Below the pieces are notes generated by a model that saw nothing but the letters and a program-made list of their open reading frames with translations, made no database searches and was not told the DNA's origin. From Methylosinus sp. Sm6 (GTDB lineage Bacteria > Pseudomonadota > Alphaproteobacteria > Rhizobiales > Beijerinckiaceae): a stretch of DNA of 64,000 nucleotides. Below, piece after piece: positions 44,921 to 53,114 of this stretch. The stretch lies in the NCBI RefSeq assembly GCF_019802345.1, contig NZ_JAINDZ010000008.1, positions 1 through 64,000 of the forward strand. Direction: 5' to 3'. Made by a program: the position numbers and the translations under genes. How positions within the stretch are numbered: the first letter of the stretch is position 1; each line of letters starts with the position of its first letter.

Positions 44921-47797
44921 TCACTCGCCGGGCGCGAGCGGGGCGGCGATTCGGCGGCTGCTCTCGGAGAGGTCGCGGTAGCGCTCCTGCCATTCGGTTG
45001 GGCCGTTCGAGGGCGAGATCTGCACGGCCGTGACCTTATATTCGGGGCAATTGGTCGCCCAATCGGAGTTATCGGTCGTCACCACATTGGTCTGGCAGAG
45101 CGGATGGTGGAAGGTCGTGTAGACGACTCCCGGCGCGACGCGGTCGGTGATCCTGGCATGGAGCGTCGTCTCGCCGGCGCGGCTCTGCACGCGCACCCAA
45201 TCGCCGTCGCGCACGCCGCGCAGCTCGGCGTCATGCGGGTGAATCTCCAGCACGTCCTCTGGATGCCATTGGCTGTTCTCGGTGCGGCGCGTCTGCGCGC
45301 CGACATTGTATTGTGACAGGATTCGTCCCGTGGTCAGCAGCAGCGGGAAGCGCGGCCCGGTGCGCTCCTCGGTCGGCACATATTCGGTGATGACGAATTT
45401 GCCCTTGCCGCGCGCGAAGCCGTCGATATGCATGATCGGCATGCCCTCGGGCGAGGCGTCGTTGCAGGGCCATTGCACCGAGCCGTCCCTGTCCAGCTTC
45501 GCATAGGAGACGCCGCGGAAGGTCGGCGTCAGCCGCGCGATCTCGTCCATGATCTCGCTCGGATGCGTGTAGGTCCAATTGCAGCCGAGCGCATTGGCGA
45601 AGAGCTGCGTCACCTCCCAATCGGCGTAGCCGGCCTTGGGGCTCATCACACGCCGCACGCGCTGGATGCGCCGCTCGGCGTTGATGAACACGCCATCCTT
45701 CTCGAGGAAGCTCGCGCCAGGCAGCAGCACATGCGCGTAATTGGCGGTTTCGTTCAGGAAGAGATCCTGCACGACGAGGCATTCCAGCGCGCCGAGACCG
45801 GCGGAGACATGCTTGATGTCCGGGTCGGATTGCAGAATGTCCTCGCCCTGCACATAGAGGCCCTTGAACACGCCGTCGACGGCGGCGTCGAACATATTGG
45901 GGATGCGCAGGCCGGGCTCGCCGTCGAGCGGCACGCCCCACGCCTCTTCGAACAGCTTGCGCACATTGTCGTCGGAGACATGGCGATAGCCGGGGAATTC
46001 GTGCGGGAAGGAGCCCATGTCGCAGGAGCCCTGCACATTATTCTGCCCGCGCAGCGGGTTCACGCCGACGCCGCGGCGGCCGAGATTGCCGGTCGCCATG
46101 GCGAGATTGGCGATGGCCATCACCGTCGTCGAGCCCTGGCTGTGCTCGGTGACGCCGAGGCCGTAGTAGATCGTCGCATTGCCGCCGGTGGCGTAGAGCC
46201 GCGCGGCGCCGCGCACGAGATGGGCGGGAACGCCGGTGAATTTCTCGACAGCCTCGGGGCTGTTGCGCGGCTCGGCGACGAAGGCGGCCCATTCGAGATA
46301 TTCATCGATGTCGCAGCGCTCGCGCACAAAGGCCTCGTTCGTCAGCCCTTCCGTCACGATCACATGGGCGAGCGCGGTGACGATGGCGACATTGGTGCCC
46401 GGCCGCAGCGGCAGATGAAAATCCGCTTCGATATGGGGCGAGCGCACCAGCTCGGTGCGGCGTGGGTCGACGACGATGAGCTTAGCCCCTTCACGGAGGC
46501 GCTTCTTGATCTGCGAGCCGACGACCGGATGCGCGTCGGTCGGATTGCAGCCGATGATGAGGATGACGTCGGCCGCGGCGACCGAGTCGAAATCCTGCGT
46601 GCCGGCCGAGGTTCCGAAAGCCTGGCTCAGCCCGTAGCCGGTCGGCGAGTGGCAGACGCGCGCGCAAGTGTCGACATTGTTGTTGCCGAAGCCGCTGCGA
46701 ATGAGCTTCTGGACGAGATAGGTCTCCTCGCTCGTGCAGCGCGACGAGGTGATGCCGCCGACCGCCTGGCGCCCATATTTGGCCTGGATGCGCTCGAACT
46801 CCGACGCCGCATGGGCGATCGCCTCCTCCCAGGACACCTCGCGCCAGGGATCGGTGATCTTCTCGCGGATCATCGGGCTGGTGATGCGGTCGCGATGCAG
46901 CGCATAGCCATAGGCGAAGCGGCCCTTGATGCAGCTGTGGCCGTGATTGGCCTTGCCGTCCTTCCACGGGACCATGCGGATGATCTCTTCCCCGCGCATC
47001 TCGGCCTTGAACGCGCAGCCGACGCCGCAATAGGCGCAGGTGGTTACCGCCGAATGCTCCGGCTGGCCGTCGGCGATCACCGATTTCTCGATCAGCGTCG
47101 CGGTCGGGCAGGCCTGCACACAGGCGCCGCAGGAGACGCATTCAGATTCGAAATAGGCTTCGTTCATGCCGGGCGAGACGCGGCTGTCGAAGCCGCGGCC
47201 GTCGATCGTCAGCGCGAATGTGCCTTGCGTCTCCGCGCAGGCGCGCACGCAGCGATTGCAGACGATGCATTTAGAGGGATCATAGGCGAAATAGGGGTTG
47301 GACAGGTCCTTCGGCCGCCATTCTGGATTGATGCGTCCTTTGTCTCGCGCGAAGACATGATTGGCGCCCGGCTCATAACGCACCTTTCGCAGCGACACGG
47401 CGCCGGCCATGGATTGCAGCTCGCAATCGCCATTGGCGGCGCAGGTCAGGCAGTCGAGCGGATGGTCGGAAATATAGAGCTCCATGATGCCGCGGCGGAT
47501 CTTGTCGAGCCGCGGCGTGGAGGTCTTCACCGCCATGCCTTGCGCGACCGGCGTCGTGCAGGAGGCGGGCGTGCCGTAGCGTCCTTCGATCTCGATCACG
47601 CAGAGCCGGCAGGAGCCGAAAGCCTTCAGGCTGTCGGTGGCGCAGAGTTTCGGGATGTCGATTCCCGCCGCCGCCGCGGCGCGCATGATCGAGGTCCCCT
47701 CGGGGGCGGACAACTCCTTCCCGTCGATGGTGAAGGTGACCGTCTTCTCTGCGGGTGAGGCGGGAGTGCCGTAATCGATTTCCTTGATGAGCGTCAT
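44921..47797 (-). CDS. fdsA: NAD-type formate dehydrogenase, alpha (catalytic) subunit
   Basis: 958 residues, the size of FdsA. Metal sites in order: [2Fe-2S] C52/C63/C66/C80; a histidine-liganded cluster H112 with C116, C119, C125; two ferredoxin-type [4Fe-4S] clusters (C177-C187 and C220-C230); the Moco-proximal [4Fe-4S] cluster C254, C257, C261 and C289; the molybdenum ligand C382 in CARVCHSPTGYGL. The C-terminal Mo-bis-MGD binding domain is intact. It oxidises formate to CO2. FdsG, FdsB, FdsD and FdhD genes are absent from both sides, so the subunit is isolated here. Confidence 0.92.
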   Translation of the reverse strand: MTLIKEIDYGTPASPAEKTVTFTIDGKELSAPEGTSIMRAAAAAGIDIPKLCATDSLKAFGSCRLCVIEIEGRYGTPASCTTPVAQGMAVKTSTPRLDKIRRGIMELYISDHPLDCLTCAANGDCELQSMAGAVSLRKVRYEPGANHVFARDKGRINPEWRPKDLSNPYFAYDPSKCIVCNRCVRACAETQGTFALTIDGRGFDSRVSPGMNEAYFESECVSCGACVQACPTATLIEKSVIADGQPEHSAVTTCAYCGVGCAFKAEMRGEEIIRMVPWKDGKANHGHSCIKGRFAYGYALHRDRITSPMIREKITDPWREVSWEEAIAHAASEFERIQAKYGRQAVGGITSSRCTSEETYLVQKLIRSGFGNNNVDTCARVCHSPTGYGLSQAFGTSAGTQDFDSVAAADVILIIGCNPTDAHPVVGSQIKKRLREGAKLIVVDPRRTELVRSPHIEADFHLPLRPGTNVAIVTALAHVIVTEGLTNEAFVRERCDIDEYLEWAAFVAEPRNSPEAVEKFTGVPAHLVRGAARLYATGGNATIYYGLGVTEHSQGSTTVMAIANLAMATGNLGRRGVGVNPLRGQNNVQGSCDMGSFPHEFPGYRHVSDDNVRKLFEEAWGVPLDGEPGLRIPNMFDAAVDGVFKGLYVQGEDILQSDPDIKHVSAGLGALECLVVQDLFLNETANYAHVLLPGASFLEKDGVFINAERRIQRVRRVMSPKAGYADWEVTQLFANALGCNWTYTHPSEIMDEIARLTPTFRGVSYAKLDRDGSVQWPCNDASPEGMPIMHIDGFARGKGKFVITEYVPTEERTGPRFPLLLTTGRILSQYNVGAQTRRTENSQWHPEDVLEIHPHDAELRGVRDGDWVRVQSRAGETTLHARITDRVAPGVVYTTFHHPLCQTNVVTTDNSDWATNCPEYKVTAVQISPSNGPTEWQERYRDLSESSRRIAAPLAPGE

Positions 47798-48077
47798 GGC
47801 GTCGCCTCGGCGGAGATAAGGAGGAAGCTGGCGCGTTATGGAAATTCATTTCATATCGGTAATCAATAATAGAGTTCCGTCGTATCATCAAAAATATCTA
47901 TGGCCGCCCAGGCGGTCGGCGCATACTATATTGTTTTAAAAAAGCTTTTAATCGCCATGTTCCGCGTCTACATAGCCGGCGCCAAATGAAGCCGGCTCCG
48001 TGCGAAAAGAGCGAGCCTTGCGGGCTCGCTCGATCCGACCGTGGGGCAGGTCCGTCCTCCACGCCGAGGCTGTCGCG
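47798..48077. other. AT-rich leader upstream of fdsA
   Basis: 280 bp between fdsA and the autotransporter gene, both minus-strand. From 47835 to 47960 it is strikingly AT-rich for this genome (runs such as tatattgttttaaaaaagct), which suggests an fdsA promoter or an acquired region. An imperfect promoter can be imagined but spacing is poor. A short ccgcc-ca-ggcgg hairpin lies at about 47905-47916 and the gagcc/ggctc palindrome at 48011. Confidence 0.5.
48011..48029. repeat. Dispersed gagcc/ggctc palindrome, copy 3
   Basis: gcgagcc-ttgcg-ggctcgc, a 7-bp perfect stem with a 5-nt loop. It lies between the autotransporter stop and the fdsA leader, where it can act as a terminator for the autotransporter gene on the minus strand. 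Confidence 0.65.
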
Positions 48078-49394
48078 TCACCAGCTGTATCTCAATCCGC
48101 CCTTGCCGCCATAGCTGCGCGTGAGGCCGGAGAATTCTCCCTGGAAATTCGCGAACAGAACGACGCGGTCGTCGATATGGGCCTGCAATCCAATCTTGGC
48201 CTGCACGAAATTATAGGCGTCGCGCGGACCAAAATCGGCGAAGGTCCATGTCGGCTCCGACGCGAACGCGCCGGAAATTCGGCGTTGCGGAAAAAACTCG
48301 TGACCCCAGGCGAGGCTGGCTGTCGGCGCCACGCGCCAGCCATTCGGCAACCGCAGGACATTCGAGACGCGCAGGCCGAGGAAGGTCGGCAGCGACGTCG
48401 TCGTCTGTTCTGCGATCGAAAACGCGCGCGAGACATCCGAGCGCAAGCCTTTTTCGGAAAAGGCGTCCGACTCGTAGACAGCTGCTTCCGCCGCGGCGAA
48501 GGGCGTCAGCGTCGCGGAGCCGAGCTCGATCGGGCGCGGCAGGTCGAAGCCATGGCCGAATTCGATGCGTGTTCGGTATTCCCGCGCAGAGAAATCGGCG
48601 GTGAACCGATCATAGGTCAAGCCGGGACGATTTCTGGTTCGAATCGTCGAATTCTGGAAGACGCTGACTGTCTCGCTCAATTCGACATAGGAGCGGCCGA
48701 CGCGATAGCTCGTGTAGAGACCGCCGTGGAAGGCGGTAATGTCGCCCGAGGTTTGTAGGGAGGCGACATCAAAGCGCGACGAGCTGCCGCCGACAGCGAC
48801 TCCGACCAGCCAGCTCGGCTCGATCTGATAGTCGAGTCCGAGGAGTCCGCCGAAATAATCGGAGTTTGCGGCGGGCGAGCCGCGTCCGGCGTCGGGCGAG
48901 ACGTTTGCGGCTCCGCCATAGAAGGAGCCCCAGGCCCGCCAGCGCCTTTCCGATGCGGCATCGAGCGCTCCGGCGTCGCTCTGGAGCGAGACGATCCCGG
49001 TCGGGTCGACCGTCTCGCCGGAGCGCCAGAAGGCCGCCTGATCGGAGATCGCGGAGCTGACCGCAGCGCCGAGGCGGATCGCCGATGATTGCGCGCCCGC
49101 GAGGCCGGCGCCGCCTTCCGGGAGCAGGCGCAGTGATGAGATGGTGAACGGAAAGCCAGCCAATCCCGAAAGGCTGATCGGTTCGCCGGCCACGATGATC
49201 GGCCCTGTGTCGATGCCGCCGACCGAGATGGTCGCCCCGGGACGGATCGAGCCATTATCTATGACGATCACCCCCCGATCCCGATCCGTCGCCGCGTGAG
49301 AGACCAACGCCGGCGTCTGGGCGTCGGCGCGTCCTCGATCCGCCAGGACCGCCGCGATGATCGCAAGCCCTGCAAGTGTCTTCCTGGAAATCAT
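48078..49394 (-). CDS. Autotransporter beta-barrel protein with a very short passenger
   Basis: 438 residues. A signal peptide (TLAGLAIIAAVLADRGRADA) precedes a short, low-complexity passenger of about 110 residues. From RRWRAWGSFYGGAANV (about residue 150) onward the sequence is a typical autotransporter C-terminal beta domain, with alternating amphipathic strands (YRVGRSYVELSETVSVF, YNFVQAKIGLQAHIDDRVVLFANFQGEF) and a C-terminal ...GLRYSW ending in an aromatic residue, as outer-membrane barrels require. The passenger appears too small for a functional adhesin or enzyme. Confidence 0.8.
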   Translation of the reverse strand: MISRKTLAGLAIIAAVLADRGRADAQTPALVSHAATDRDRGVIVIDNGSIRPGATISVGGIDTGPIIVAGEPISLSGLAGFPFTISSLRLLPEGGAGLAGAQSSAIRLGAAVSSAISDQAAFWRSGETVDPTGIVSLQSDAGALDAASERRWRAWGSFYGGAANVSPDAGRGSPAANSDYFGGLLGLDYQIEPSWLVGVAVGGSSSRFDVASLQTSGDITAFHGGLYTSYRVGRSYVELSETVSVFQNSTIRTRNRPGLTYDRFTADFSAREYRTRIEFGHGFDLPRPIELGSATLTPFAAAEAAVYESDAFSEKGLRSDVSRAFSIAEQTTTSLPTFLGLRVSNVLRLPNGWRVAPTASLAWGHEFFPQRRISGAFASEPTWTFADFGPRDAYNFVQAKIGLQAHIDDRVVLFANFQGEFSGLTRSYGGKGGLRYSW

Positions 49395-49531
49395 CAGACG
49401 CCTCTACTGTCATACGTAATGCAATCAAGCTCGGCCTAGGCCACGAATATGACAATTGGATTACGGACGGGGCCGCAGGCCTCGGTCTTGCTTGAGGCTG
49501 CAGCGGACAGCCCCGCAGGAGCGTTTCATAC

Positions 49532-50158
49532 ATGAGCCAGCCTGATGCTCGCCTCTATGCTCCCGCCGCGCAGCGCAATCGCGGGCCGATCCTCGACGTG
49601 CTGCGGGAGGAGCTTCCGGCTGCGGGCCTCGTGCTGGAGATCGCCAGCGGCACGGGCGAGCATGCGACACATTTCGCGCAGAACCTGCCGGCGCTGACCT
49701 TTCAGCCCTCCGATCCCGACGCCCGGGCGCGGGCGAGCGTCTCCGCCTGGATCGCCGCGACAAGGCTCGACAATATTCGTCTGCCGCTCGAGCTGGACGC
49801 GCGACGGCCCTGGCCGATCGCACGCGCCGATGCGCTCATCTGCATCAACATGATCCACATCTCGCCCTGGGAGGCGACCGAGAGCCTGTTCGCGACAGCG
49901 GCGACGCTCCTCCCCGAGGGCGCGCCGCTCGTCACCTATGGCCCTTATAAGCGGGATGGCGCGCATACCGCGCCGAGCAATGTCGAGTTCGACGCGAGCC
50001 TGCGCGCGACCAATCCCGATTGGGGCGTGCGCGATCTCGAGGCGGTGGCGGCCTGCGCGGCGAAGAATGGGTTTTCGGCTCCGCGCATCGTCGAGATGCC
50101 GGCGAATAATCTCACTCTCGTGTTTCGCCTGCCTTCGCCGCGTGGCCGTGCTAAATAG
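49532..50158 (+). CDS. DUF938 SAM-dependent methyltransferase-like protein
   Basis: 208 residues. VLEIASGTGEHATHFAQNLPALTFQPSDPD is a class I methyltransferase motif I; CINMIHISPWEATESLF and TYGPYKRDGAHTAPSNVEFDASLR are family blocks of DUF938. Substrate unknown. It has no signal peptide. The next gene starts 6 bp downstream on the same strand. Confidence 0.82.
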   Translation: MSQPDARLYAPAAQRNRGPILDVLREELPAAGLVLEIASGTGEHATHFAQNLPALTFQPSDPDARARASVSAWIAATRLDNIRLPLELDARRPWPIARADALICINMIHISPWEATESLFATAATLLPEGAPLVTYGPYKRDGAHTAPSNVEFDASLRATNPDWGVRDLEAVAACAAKNGFSAPRIVEMPANNLTLVFRLPSPRGRAK

Positions 50159-50164
50159 ACGCGC

Positions 50165-50719
50165 ATGAGCGCCCCGGCCATCAAACGCATCACCATCCCG
50201 GACTTTCTCGCTTGGTCCGAAGGCCAGGAGAAGGGCCGCTACGAGCTCGTGAGCGGCGAGATCGTCGCCATGGCTCCCGAACGCGCGGAGCATGGGCGGG
50301 CCAAGGCGCAGATTTGGCGGGCATTGGCCGATGCGCTCGCTCGGTCTGGAGCGAGCTGCGAGGCGTTCGTCGACAGCGTGGGCGTCGCGATCGACGCGCA
50401 GACGGTCTATGAGCCCGACGTCCTGGTGAATTGCGGAGAGCCCATCGCGCCCGACGCCATGCTCGCGCCGGCGCCGGTCGTCATCGTCGAAGTTCTCTCG
50501 CCGTCCTCGCGCCATATCGACAAGAGCGTGAAGCTCGCCGGCTATTTCCGCCTCGCCGGCCTCGCGCATTACCTCGTCGTCGATCTCGACCGGCGCACGG
50601 TCCTGCATTATCGCCGCCAGGGCGCCGACGAGCCCATCCTGCTTCGCATCGTGACCGAAGGCGTGATCCGTCTCGATCCGCCCGGCCTCGATCTCGCCCT
50701 TTCGGAGATTTTCCCATGA
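50165..50719 (+). CDS. Uma2 family endonuclease-like protein
   Basis: 184 residues. YELVSGEIVAMAPERAEHGRAKAQIWRAL, VYEPDVLVNCG and PVVIVEVLSPSSRHID show the PD-(D/E)xK-type pattern of the Uma2 (DUF820) family, with the YEPDV and VEVLSPSSR motifs carrying the D and E-x-K-like residues. Role and substrate are not known; the family is often multi-copy in cyanobacteria and present in alphaproteobacteria. Its TGA overlaps the SDR ATG by four bases, so it is translationally coupled downstream. Confidence 0.82.
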   Translation: MSAPAIKRITIPDFLAWSEGQEKGRYELVSGEIVAMAPERAEHGRAKAQIWRALADALARSGASCEAFVDSVGVAIDAQTVYEPDVLVNCGEPIAPDAMLAPAPVVIVEVLSPSSRHIDKSVKLAGYFRLAGLAHYLVVDLDRRTVLHYRRQGADEPILLRIVTEGVIRLDPPGLDLALSEIFP

Positions 50720-51450
50720 CCTCGCTCGCGGGCCGCGTCGCCCTCGTCACCGGCGCGTCGCGCGGCATCGGCCGCGCCGTCGCCCTGCAGCTCGCGCGGG
50801 AGGGCGCGCATGTCGTCGCGCTGGCGCGTGGACAGGGCCCGCTCGAATTTCTCTATGACGAGATCGTCGGCTTCGGCGGCGAGGCGACGATCGTTCCGCT
50901 CGACATCGCCGAGTTCGACAATCTCGACCGGCTCGGCGCCTGCATCCATGAGCGCTGGAAGAGGCTCGACATTCTCGTCGGCAACGCCGGCCTGCTCGGC
51001 CCGCTCGCGCCGCTTCCCCATGTCGAGCCGCAGCAATGGGCGCGCATCATGGATGTCAATGTGACCGCCAATTGGCGGCTCGTGCGCTCGATGGACATGC
51101 TTTTGCGCGCTTCGGACGCTGGACGCTGCGTCTTCGTCACGTCGGGCGCCGCCCATCGCATCAAGGCCTATTGGGGGCCTTACGCCGTTTCCAAGGCCGC
51201 GTTGAACGCGCTCGCCCGCACCTATGCCGCCGAGACCGTCAATACGTCCAATGTGAAGGTGATGCTGGCCAATCCCGGCCCGCTGCGCACCGCCATGCGC
51301 GCCGCCGCCATGCCGGGCGAGGACCCGCTGACCTTGCGCACGCCGGAAGACTTCGCGCCGAAAATCGCGGCGCTGTGCCGGCCCGACTGGGCCGAGACCG
51401 GCAAGCTCTATGATTTTCCGACCGACCGGGTGATCGATTTCGAAACGTGA
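50716..51450 (+). CDS. Short-chain dehydrogenase/reductase
   Basis: 244 residues. ATG at 50716 overlaps the Uma2 stop. Rossmann TGASRGIGRAVALQLAREGA, the NNAG-like NAGLLG element, active-site Ser in VFVTSGAAHRIK, and YAVSK (the Tyr-x3-Lys) are all in place. Sequence PGPLRTAMRAAAMPGEDP is typical of YciK/oxidoreductase-type SDRs. The substrate is unknown. A large hairpin follows, between this gene and the converging DUF992 gene. Confidence 0.87.
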   Translation: MTSLAGRVALVTGASRGIGRAVALQLAREGAHVVALARGQGPLEFLYDEIVGFGGEATIVPLDIAEFDNLDRLGACIHERWKRLDILVGNAGLLGPLAPLPHVEPQQWARIMDVNVTANWRLVRSMDMLLRASDAGRCVFVTSGAAHRIKAYWGPYAVSKAALNALARTYAAETVNTSNVKVMLANPGPLRTAMRAAAMPGEDPLTLRTPEDFAPKIAALCRPDWAETGKLYDFPTDRVIDFET

Positions 51451-51511
51451 GGCAGCGGGCGACAGGCGGTCGGCGGTTCCGACCGCCGACCGCCCATTGC
51501 TCACCTGCCTC
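51449..51511. terminator. Large bidirectional hairpin terminator candidate
   Basis: ggcggtcggcggt (51465-51477) and accgccgaccgcc (51482-51494) pair over 13 bp with a 4-nt loop; outer arms gaggcag (51449-51455) and ctgcctc (51505-51511) add 7 bp. It lies exactly between two converging stops (51450 and 51510). No T-run on either side, so it may rely on other factors. Confidence 0.6.
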
Positions 51512-52058
51512 AGGGCTTGGTGACGAGACGCCGATGGTGCTTGCGGTGGTGGCGCGGCTGCGGCTCCGGCGCGTAGGTCAGCGTCAGATGCGCAATTCCG
51601 GCCGAGATATTGAGGCCCGTGCCGCCCTGGACGGCGATCGGCTGCAGCGACACGGAGTCGCGCGAGCCGCCGACCAGCACCGTGGCGCCGACGCCGCCGC
51701 CGACCGCGAAAGCGCCATGCGCGCCGACATATTCGCCGGCGAGCGCGCCCTGGCCGAGCTTGCCGCTCTCGAACAGCACGCCCCAGGCGAGATCGCCCGG
51801 CCCGGTCACGCCGATCACCGCGCCGACATTGGTCAGCTCGCCGACATAATGCTCGGCCGGGGCGTCGTTCTCGTCCTCGTAATAGCAATCGAGCTTCAGG
51901 CTCTCGACGACGAGGCCGCCTTCGACTCCCGCATAAGAGCATTCGAGCGAGCCCGTATAGGTCTCGGCCGAGGCCGAGGCGGGCGCGAACGCCGCCAGAA
52001 GGGCCGCGAGGCCCGCCGGCGCGGCGATGCGCGCCAGAGATTTGATGGATGCACTCAT
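51510..52058 (-). CDS. DUF992 periplasmic protein
   Basis: 182 residues from the ATG at 52058, which has an excellent GGAGG 6 bp upstream. A signal peptide (LARIAAPAGLAALLAAFAPASASA) precedes a mature domain with LECSYAGVEGGLVVESLKLDCYYEDE, whose two cysteines are typical of DUF992, then glycine-rich GVGATVLVGGSRDSVSLQPIAVQGGTGLNISAGI. The C-terminal tail is His/Arg-rich. Function unknown. Upstream frames extending the gene have no family support. Confidence 0.78.
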   Translation of the reverse strand: MSASIKSLARIAAPAGLAALLAAFAPASASAETYTGSLECSYAGVEGGLVVESLKLDCYYEDENDAPAEHYVGELTNVGAVIGVTGPGDLAWGVLFESGKLGQGALAGEYVGAHGAFAVGGGVGATVLVGGSRDSVSLQPIAVQGGTGLNISAGIAHLTLTYAPEPQPRHHRKHHRRLVTKP

Positions 52059-52280
52059 GATACTACCTCCCCGTAGCTTCGAGGCCCTCCCCGCATGAGG
52101 GGCGGGCGGCCGACGCCGCGCCGCGGCTTGAAATGCGCCTTGTCCTCGACCGTCAGATAGCAATCAATGACGACGGTTGGAAGTGCGCTCGCGCACCCCG
52201 CCCGCCGGCCCTTGCGGGGGCAGGGCGGCCATCCGATCTCAAACGCGGGGCGGGGCGCCGGACAGGAGGAGACGCCGAGG

Positions 52281-53114
52281 GTGACGCAGGGGCTTCCGCA
52301 AGTGGTGTTTCGCGCGATGAGCGAAGCGGATCACGCCGCGCTCCAGTCCGCCGTGGATATTTTGGAGCGGACGAGCTTCGTCGAGCGCCTCGCGGCGGCG
52401 ACGGGACGCCGGATCGGCTTCGCCGGCCGCATGCTTCCGCCCGACGCCCAGGCCTTCGCCGCCGCCGCGGCCCGCCGCAGTCTCGAGACGGCGCTGCATG
52501 TCGCCGTCTCCAGCCTCGCCGTGACCCCGCGGCGCGACGGCGGGCGTCTCCATCAGCGGCTCGCGGCGGTGAGCGGGGCGGTCGGCGGCGCGATCGGCCT
52601 CGCCAGCCTGCCGGTGGAGCTGCCCGTCTCGACGACGATCATGCTGCGCTCCATCGCCGACATCGCCCGGCGCGAGGGCGAAAACCTCGCCGATCCGGAA
52701 GCGCTCATCGCCTGCCTGCAGGTGTTCGCGCTCGGCGGCCATGCGGAGGAGGGCAATCTGCTCGAGGGCGGCTATCTCGCCCTGCGCGGTCTGCTGGCCA
52801 AATCGGTGACCGACGCCGCCCGCTTCATGGGGGGCCGCGCCGCCGCCGACGCCACGGCGCCGGCGCTCGCGCGCTTCCTCGCGCTCGTCTCCACGCGCTT
52901 CGGCGTCGTCGTGTCGCAGAAGGCGGCCGCGCAGGCCGTCCCGCTCATCGGCGCGCTCAGCGGCGCGGCGATCAATCTCGCCTTCATCCGCCATTTCCAG
53001 CGGCTGGCGCAGGGGCATTTCACCGTGCGCCGGCTCGAGCGCGTCTACGGCCGCGAGATCGTCTATGGCGAATATGCGCGCATGGCCGGGCGCACGACGG
53101 CCGCCGAGGGCTGA
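52281..53114 (+). CDS. EcsC family protein
   Basis: 277 residues from a GTG at 52281 (MTQGLPQVVFRAMS) with AGGAGGA 11 bp upstream; an ATG at 52167 would only add unstructured residues. It is mainly helical, with hydrophobic Ala/Gly-rich segments (AAVSGAVGGAIGLASLPVELPVSTTIMLRSIADIAR) as in EcsC proteins. The role of the family is poorly defined; B. subtilis EcsC accompanies the EcsAB peptidase-secretion ABC system, absent here. Its last 52 bp overlap, antisense, the AlgX-like gene. Confidence 0.72.
   Translation: MTQGLPQVVFRAMSEADHAALQSAVDILERTSFVERLAAATGRRIGFAGRMLPPDAQAFAAAAARRSLETALHVAVSSLAVTPRRDGGRLHQRLAAVSGAVGGAIGLASLPVELPVSTTIMLRSIADIARREGENLADPEALIACLQVFALGGHAEEGNLLEGGYLALRGLLAKSVTDAARFMGGRAAADATAPALARFLALVSTRFGVVVSQKAAAQAVPLIGALSGAAINLAFIRHFQRLAQGHFTVRRLERVYGREIVYGEYARMAGRTTAAEG

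Noticed and set aside
45428-47758. A 776-codon open frame antisense to fdsA
   Set aside because: Mirror of the formate dehydrogenase codon pattern with no recognisable motif.
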